Part shown: piece by piece, positions 59,821 to 64,000 of the stretch
How the letters are laid out: every line of letters begins with the position of its first letter
How positions within the stretch are numbered: position 1 is the stretch's first letter
From: JBCFBK01 sp038562555
GTDB lineage: Bacteria; Bacteroidota; Bacteroidia; Bacteroidales; Prolixibacteraceae
Assembly (NCBI GenBank): GCA_038562555.1
Contig: JBCFBK010000028.1
Coordinates: 1 to 64,000 of the forward strand
Length of the DNA stretch: 64,000 nt
Direction of reading: 5' to 3'
The notes under the pieces: generated by a model
What the model was told of the DNA's origin: nothing
The model's input: the letters and a program-made list of their open reading frames with translations, nothing else
The model's database searches: none
Position numbers and translations under genes: made by a program

Positions 59821-60237
59821 TCAGCATTCGACCAGTTCTTTCTCGTCGATCACGTCCTGAAGCGTTATTTTTTCAAAGTAGTCCTTGATCATAAAATTAA
59901 GCTTGCCCCAGAATCCCTGAATCATACAACTGTCTTTCATTTCGCATACATAGGTTTCGCACATACAGTCGATAATACAAATCCCGTGTTCAAAGGCATT
60001 ATGAATGTCGAGCATCGTGATATCGGCAGGCTTGCGTGTGAGCATATACCCGCTTTTTTTACCCCTGACATTCACAATCAAACCAGCGATTTTCAAAGCA
60101 TATATAATTTGATCCAGATATTTCACCGAAATGCGCTGATTCTCGGCAATATCCTTTTGAAACATACCATCCTGACCCTTCGTTGCAATTTCCACCATTG
60201 CACGAATCCCATACCGCGTTTTTGTACTGAATTTCAT
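59821..60237 (-). CDS. Rrf2-family Fe-S transcriptional regulator
   Basis: The 138-residue protein has an N-terminal winged helix (MKFSTKTRYGIRAMVEIA; RISVKYLDQIIYALKIAGLIVNVRG). The cysteine set C87, C91, C93, C98 and C104 could bind an Fe-S cluster as in IscR and NsrR. It should sense iron-sulfur status, oxygen or nitric oxide. It is the last gene of a minus-strand operon with two YceI genes and an outer-membrane protein, so autoregulation is likely. Candidate operator repeats lie upstream of the operon. Confidence 0.9.
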   Translation of the reverse strand: MKFSTKTRYGIRAMVEIATKGQDGMFQKDIAENQRISVKYLDQIIYALKIAGLIVNVRGKKSGYMLTRKPADITMLDIHNAFEHGICIIDCMCETYVCEMKDSCMIQGFWGKLNFMIKDYFEKITLQDVIDEKELVEC

Positions 60238-60271
60238 CTGTCGTTTGGTTTAGGCAGCTCCCGATTCCCTT

Positions 60272-60850
60272 TCAGTTTTTGGCTGTCGAAAATAAAATCC
60301 TGAAGTTAATAAATACTTCATCATTGACTTTCACCAATCCAAACATTTTTTTGGGCAGCTCGATGTTGAAGTCGCTTAATTTCACCTTTAAATTTCCGGT
60401 TAAACACCATTGCCCGGGATAACATTCGGCACTTCCGGACCGGATCGTGTAACTACGCGCTATACCATTTAAAGTGAGACCAATCCGGTGCGTGAGACTT
60501 GAGGTTTCAGCCATTCTGGCAGCAATATCTTCATCCAGCGCAACATAAATGAAAGGATATTCCCGGGCATTGATCATTCTCAGAAAATCCTGACGCATCA
60601 GCTTTGACTCAGCCATGATGTCACGGGCAGGGATCAAAATCCGAAACCGGTCATCCTCAGCTATGGCAGTTTCGGGGATTGCGGAATAGTGCCTTTCCCT
60701 GTAGTTCAGATGAAAACGATTCATATTGGTCGATCCTTCAATAACGACCTCGTCAAACAGATAACGGTCTGCCTTGCCTTTCTCAGCCTGGCTGTAACCA
60801 TTTAGCCCGGCTTGAAACAAGACTATTAATATAAACATCATTTTTCTCAT
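60272..60850 (-). CDS. YceI-like secreted protein
   Basis: The 192-residue protein has a signal peptide (MFILIVLFQAGLNGYSQ). Its pattern resembles YceI: VVIEGSTNMNRFHLNYRE, ILIPARDIMAESKLMRQDFLRMINAREYPFIYV, GLTLNGIARSY and a final VKLSDFNIELPKKMFGLVKVND. It is more diverged than the YceI protein at 62198. It lies 73 bases downstream of the porin gene and 34 bases upstream of the Rrf2 gene. It probably binds an apolar ligand in the periplasm. Confidence 0.85.
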   Translation of the reverse strand: MRKMMFILIVLFQAGLNGYSQAEKGKADRYLFDEVVIEGSTNMNRFHLNYRERHYSAIPETAIAEDDRFRILIPARDIMAESKLMRQDFLRMINAREYPFIYVALDEDIAARMAETSSLTHRIGLTLNGIARSYTIRSGSAECYPGQWCLTGNLKVKLSDFNIELPKKMFGLVKVNDEVFINFRILFSTAKN

Positions 60851-60923
60851 CCGGATGGATTTTTGAATTCAGTAAATAAAGGTTATCCGGCAAGCCGGAC
60901 AACCTTTCAAACCCTAAAACGAA

Positions 60924-62153
60924 CTAAAATGAAATAGCTGCCTCGAACATCACCCCTTTAAACTCTGCACCACCACCATAGATCTCAAAATCTTTATATT
61001 GTTGATTCACATATTCTATTTTTGCCAGAACATTTTTTGTCAGGAACCAGCCACCGCCAACCTGAATCCGGTCAATTGACGAATCCGTGTCGTTCGTTAC
61101 CTTATTGTAGCGCATGCCTCCGTAGAACTGATCCTGTCCGCCAAAACGGTACAATCCTTCAAGAGAAAGCTGATCAAAATTAAAATCGGCATCTGCAGTT
61201 GTTTTTCCGTCAGCATTCTCATACAGACCGAAAATTTCAAGCCCTCTGTATTTCACGAAGGCGTTGAGCATCACCGTCGTCATCTCACTGTAAGCTCCGG
61301 GTCCCCAGTTGCCGTTCAGGTGATTCTTCTTGATATCTGTTCCTCCGGAACCCTGGGAGGCAGGAACCATAATCTGATAATAACGTGCTCCGGCGCGGTC
61401 GCCCGAATACAGGGTTCCGCGGCGTGAATTCCCGTGGATCCAGGGGGAAACGGTTAAACGTACCCGCCAGTCTTCGCTGAGCTGCTTATCGAAACCGAAT
61501 TTCCCATATACGCCCAGCTCGTCGGCTGTGTTGATTTCCTCAAACTCTTCCGCCTCTGAATCGTAGGTAACCAGGGTCGGATTAAGGGTGCCATCGGTTA
61601 CACCGACCATGCCAATCCATCCGTTATTACGAAACATAACTTCGAGCGCAGGAGCAGTTGTAAAAGCATCCATGATATAATTGCCCACAAAAGGATTTCC
61701 GATCACGTCGGCATTATCCGACCGGCGGAAATGTCCGTCACCGTAGTTCACCTCCGTTACACCAATCTTAAGGGTAAGGTATTTCATGAGATCATCGGCC
61801 GCTTTCGATTTCAGAAAAGGCATATCATCGATCAGCAAATAACCTCCCTGCACCCATGACTCGTTGTGATGGCGGCTGGAAAGATACGTTCTTAAATAAA
61901 CTTTCATTCCCGGAGCCAGGTCCGCGCTTAGATTCAGGTTAGTCGTGGGAAGATTGAAGCCGGTACCCAAAGGCATCAGTTCAATGCCGTCAGCCTCATT
62001 ATCTATTCCCTGGAACTGCAGGGCGAAATCACCCCCGATGTGGGTACGTACTTTATCAAAGTCTTCCGCTTTGATCTTTTCTTCTTCAAACTGTTGTGCA
62101 AATGATGCGGATCCCAACAGAACAAAAGCAAGAAACAAGTTAATCTTTTTCAT
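60924..62153 (-). CDS. Porin-like outer-membrane beta-barrel protein
   Basis: ATG 62153 gives a clear signal peptide (MKKINLFLAFVLLGSASFAQQ). The mature protein of about 390 residues consists of alternating strands with aromatic girdles: GMKVYLRTYLSSRHH, LMKYLTLKIGVTEVNYGDGHFRR, WRVRLTVSPWIHG and ending VMFEAAISF. It resembles the phosphate-selective porin O/P group and similar Bacteroidota barrels. It is placed between two YceI genes and may carry the lipid or quinone-like cargo that those bind across the outer membrane; that is inference. Confidence 0.75.
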   Translation of the reverse strand: MKKINLFLAFVLLGSASFAQQFEEEKIKAEDFDKVRTHIGGDFALQFQGIDNEADGIELMPLGTGFNLPTTNLNLSADLAPGMKVYLRTYLSSRHHNESWVQGGYLLIDDMPFLKSKAADDLMKYLTLKIGVTEVNYGDGHFRRSDNADVIGNPFVGNYIMDAFTTAPALEVMFRNNGWIGMVGVTDGTLNPTLVTYDSEAEEFEEINTADELGVYGKFGFDKQLSEDWRVRLTVSPWIHGNSRRGTLYSGDRAGARYYQIMVPASQGSGGTDIKKNHLNGNWGPGAYSEMTTVMLNAFVKYRGLEIFGLYENADGKTTADADFNFDQLSLEGLYRFGGQDQFYGGMRYNKVTNDTDSSIDRIQVGGGWFLTKNVLAKIEYVNQQYKDFEIYGGGAEFKGVMFEAAISF

Positions 62154-62197
62154 AGGACAAGAAATAATCGGATTAAAATTGTGTTTAAACATGTTAC

Positions 62198-62764
62198 TCA
62201 TTTATGATACAGCAAATTGTACACGACATCGACCACATTACCGGTTTTTATCGTTCCCATGAGTGCCACAGGAGGCTCAATACCGAAATCGGATAATTTA
62301 ATTTCCAGGCCGCCGCTAATCTGCAGCTTGCCATTTTCCAGGATTTTAAGCTGGAAATCGTCAGTCACCTGCCTGGTCTTACCGGCTATCATTAATTCCA
62401 TCAGCACTTTCCCGGTGTTGAGGGTTTGCTCCACTCCGAGTAATTTTGCCTTGATCTGCGGATGCGATTTTTGCTTCAAAGCATCATAAGCTTTCTTGTT
62501 CATCAATGAATGCTCGCTCTTCAATGAAGCGGTTTCAACCATTACATCTCCCGACGACAGCCCTGACAGGTCGTGATCTTCAGCCACAATAAGCGTACTG
62601 CTTATCTTTTCAGCTTTCATCTCCCAGTCATGGAGCGAAGAAGTACCTTTTACCACAATGGAACTGCCTGCAGGGTCCAACTTATACTGAACCTGAGCCA
62701 TAACCAGCTGATAAGCGGCAACAAACAAAATGGTGAATACACCGATCTTTAACATTTTAGTCAT
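62198..62764 (-). CDS. YceI-family periplasmic protein
   Basis: The 188-residue protein has a signal peptide (IGVFTILFVAAYQLVMAQ). The YceI barrel follows: VQYKLDPAGSSIVVKGTSSLHDWEMKAEK, KAYDALKQKSHPQIKAKL, IAGKTRQVTDDF and KLSDFGIEPPVALMGTIKTGN. It is the first gene of the YceI / porin / YceI / Rrf2 operon. A promoter with TTTG-N18-TATGTTTA lies upstream. Ligand unknown; the fold holds isoprenoid-like chains. Confidence 0.92.
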   Translation of the reverse strand: MTKMLKIGVFTILFVAAYQLVMAQVQYKLDPAGSSIVVKGTSSLHDWEMKAEKISSTLIVAEDHDLSGLSSGDVMVETASLKSEHSLMNKKAYDALKQKSHPQIKAKLLGVEQTLNTGKVLMELMIAGKTRQVTDDFQLKILENGKLQISGGLEIKLSDFGIEPPVALMGTIKTGNVVDVVYNLLYHK

Positions 62765-62822
62765 TTTTTCATCCTTTTTTTAGTTTGCTCTTAAAGGATA
62801 TCGGTGAAGTTCGCCAGGATCA

Positions 62823-62880
62823 TCCTACCGGTTAAAAACCTTTCTCGTCGTTCAGTTCACTTTTATCCTACTTTTCCTAC
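62823..62880. promoter_or_regulatory. TCCTAC direct repeats downstream of the YceI-operon promoter
   Basis: TCCTAC occurs at 62823-62828, 62866-62871 and 62875-62880; the last two are 9 bases apart. On the minus strand they read GTAGGA and lie just after the predicted transcript start. They are possible sites for the Rrf2 protein of the same operon. Confidence 0.35.
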
Positions 62881-62893
62881 CGTATTGGTGGGA

Positions 62894-62923
62894 TAAACAT
62901 AGAATAAAAATGACAGGAACAAA
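62894..62923 (-). promoter_or_regulatory. Promoter of the YceI-porin-YceI-Rrf2 operon
   Basis: The minus strand reads TTTG (62923-62920), 18 bases, then TATGTTTA (62901-62894), close to the Bacteroidota consensus TTTG-N19-TAnnTTTG. It leaves a leader of about 120 bases. Confidence 0.5.
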
Positions 62924-63018
62924 GTAATCGTGGTTACAAATGGCTAATTCATATTTAGACTAATCCTAAGCAATGATTACTAGCCGAGGATAATAGGTTG
63001 ATTATCAATAATAATAAG

Positions 63019-64000
63019 TTAAACAATATTCTTTAACACATCCAGAAGGTGGATCCAGAATTTTTGTACTGTTTCAATATTAATCTGCTCATCAGGGGAA
63101 TGGGCATTCCGGATTGTCGGGCCAAATGAGACCATATCGAGGGTGGGGTACTTTTCGAGAAAAAGGCCGCATTCCAATCCGGCATGAATGGACCGGACAA
63201 CAGGCTGTTGTCCGAACAACCGCTTGTATGAAGCGGCTGTTATCTGCAGGACGGGACTTTCCGGGTTGGGCGTCCATCCGGGATAGCCATCCGAATGCGT
63301 GACTTTTGCTCCACCCATTTCGAAAACAGCGCGGACCATTTCAGATGCATAATACTTACGGCTTTCCAGCTCGCTTCGCTGACTCGTAGTTACCAGCACC
63401 GTTGAGTCGTCCATGAATTTAACCGAGGCCAGGTTGGTCGACGTCTCAACCATATCCTTCATGCGCAGACTCATTTCCAGAACGCCGTGCGGACATGCAT
63501 TAATCAGGTTCATCAGTGTTTCCTGGCTGCTCTGCGTCAGCACTTTATCGGGTAATTTACAGGATGCGTGATCCAGTACCAGGTTAGGCTCTGTACGTTC
63601 ATACTCAAATTCCACCTCGGCTGAAAACATGTTCAGCTCAGCTACCAGTTGTTCTTTCTGGACATGAGGCACGATAATGATGGCATAAGCTTCCCTCGCG
63701 ATCGCATTTCGCAGGTTTCCCCCGTTAAAATCAGCAATCCGCACACCAAATTGCCGGATTGCCTTTCCCAGGAAACGGGCCAGTATCTTAATGGCATTTC
63801 CGCGTCCTTTGTGGATATCGTCGCCCGAATGACCTCCCAGTAGTCCGCGCACCATGATTTTCAGGCCAAAGGAGTTACCCGGTGTCTTTTCTTTTTCCAC
63901 GTCCAGTTCGGCCAGCGTGTCGATCCCTCCTGCGCAGCCAATAAACAGTTCTCCTTCATCTTCCGAATCGAGGTTGAGCAGGATATGGCCTTCAAAAAAT
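63019..64000 (-). CDS. pepD: Aminoacyl-histidine dipeptidase (PepD), C-terminal part, open at the window edge
   Basis: The reading frame is open from base 64000 and runs to the stop at 63019, giving about 326 residues. It contains the PepD features HILLNLDSEDEGELFIGCAGG, VRGLLGGHSGDDIHKGRGNAIK (lid/dimer domain), HAGLECGLF and the terminal SFGPTIRNAHSPDEQINIETVQKFW with metal-binding histidines. It is an M20 peptidase that cleaves Xaa-His dipeptides such as carnosine. The N terminus lies beyond the window. The 254-base gap to the YceI operon holds that operon's promoter. Confidence 0.93.
   Translation of the reverse strand, partial: FFEGHILLNLDSEDEGELFIGCAGGIDTLAELDVEKEKTPGNSFGLKIMVRGLLGGHSGDDIHKGRGNAIKILARFLGKAIRQFGVRIADFNGGNLRNAIAREAYAIIIVPHVQKEQLVAELNMFSAEVEFEYERTEPNLVLDHASCKLPDKVLTQSSQETLMNLINACPHGVLEMSLRMKDMVETSTNLASVKFMDDSTVLVTTSQRSELESRKYYASEMVRAVFEMGGAKVTHSDGYPGWTPNPESPVLQITAASYKRLFGQQPVVRSIHAGLECGLFLEKYPTLDMVSFGPTIRNAHSPDEQINIETVQKFWIHLLDVLKNIV

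Noticed and set aside
62989..63006. GATAAT-N6-ATTATC inverted repeat near the pepD end as terminator
   Set aside because: Stem is short and AT-only, and no T-run follows on either strand.

Overview
The window is a 64 kb piece of a chromosome or metagenome-assembled contig from the phylum Bacteroidota, most likely an anaerobic or facultative member of Bacteroidales/Marinilabiliales. The evidence is a SusC/SusD pair, FecI-FecR-FecA type loci with CarboxypepD_reg and STN domains, a ferredoxin-dependent 2-oxoacid oxidoreductase, NrfHA nitrite reductase, and several TAnnTTTG-type -7 promoter boxes. No rRNA, tRNA, CRISPR array, phage or insertion sequence was recognised. Two runs of exactly ten N (6095-6104 and 8597-8606) are assembly gaps, both inside DNA polymerase genes.

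Layout. 1-1172: the tail of an enolase-superfamily gene and a secreted DUF6265/YCII fusion. 1281-8683: a GC-rich error-prone repair island. A LexA-like XRE/S24 repressor is divergent from imuA-imuB-dnaE2, and dinB converges on dnaE2. dnaE2 carries an in-frame TAA. 8878-11531: a small secreted protein, a repeat-filled 308-base gap and a secreted GH2 enzyme. 11665-17416: ECF sigma, FecR, STN-TonB receptor, a second FecR and a DUF4382 lipoprotein. 17509-29207: mostly housekeeping genes (OM barrel, mnmA, yicC, gmk, nadD, AraC regulator, pirin, YceI, FAH-family hydrolase, DnaQ-like exonuclease, dnaN, lpxB, surE). 29394-37454: ROK regulator, SusC, SusD-like lipoprotein and an M81/MlrC-like metallopeptidase lipoprotein. 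37637-39233: ECF sigma, single-pass membrane protein and DUF4252 protein.

39267-47386 is a one-directional block of ten minus-strand genes: paaK, ACT protein, pheA, flavodoxin, aminotransferase, Crp/Fnr regulator and the four-subunit 2-oxoacid:ferredoxin oxidoreductase. Together they could interconvert prephenate, phenylpyruvate, phenylalanine, phenylacetyl-CoA and phenylacetate. nrfHA follows on the plus strand. The nrfHA and oxidoreductase promoter regions each carry a palindrome of the same 6-4-6 design, at the same distance from a -7 box, which suggests a shared Crp/Fnr regulator.

49891-59661: methyltransferase, LMW phosphatase, MATE exporter, ECF sigma, a lipoprotein resembling only the C-terminal part of GH127 enzymes, MBL hydrolase, YccF, APS reductase, RsmF-like methyltransferase and carboxynorspermidine dehydrogenase. 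59821-62764 is a minus-strand YceI / beta-barrel / YceI / Rrf2 operon with a recognisable promoter and short direct repeats. The window closes inside pepD.

Candidates for undescribed biology are the paired Crp/Fnr palindromes, the aromatic 2-oxoacid block, the SusCD-MlrC locus, the YceI/Rrf2 operon and the interrupted mutasome. All functional statements are from reading the sequence; no database search was run.
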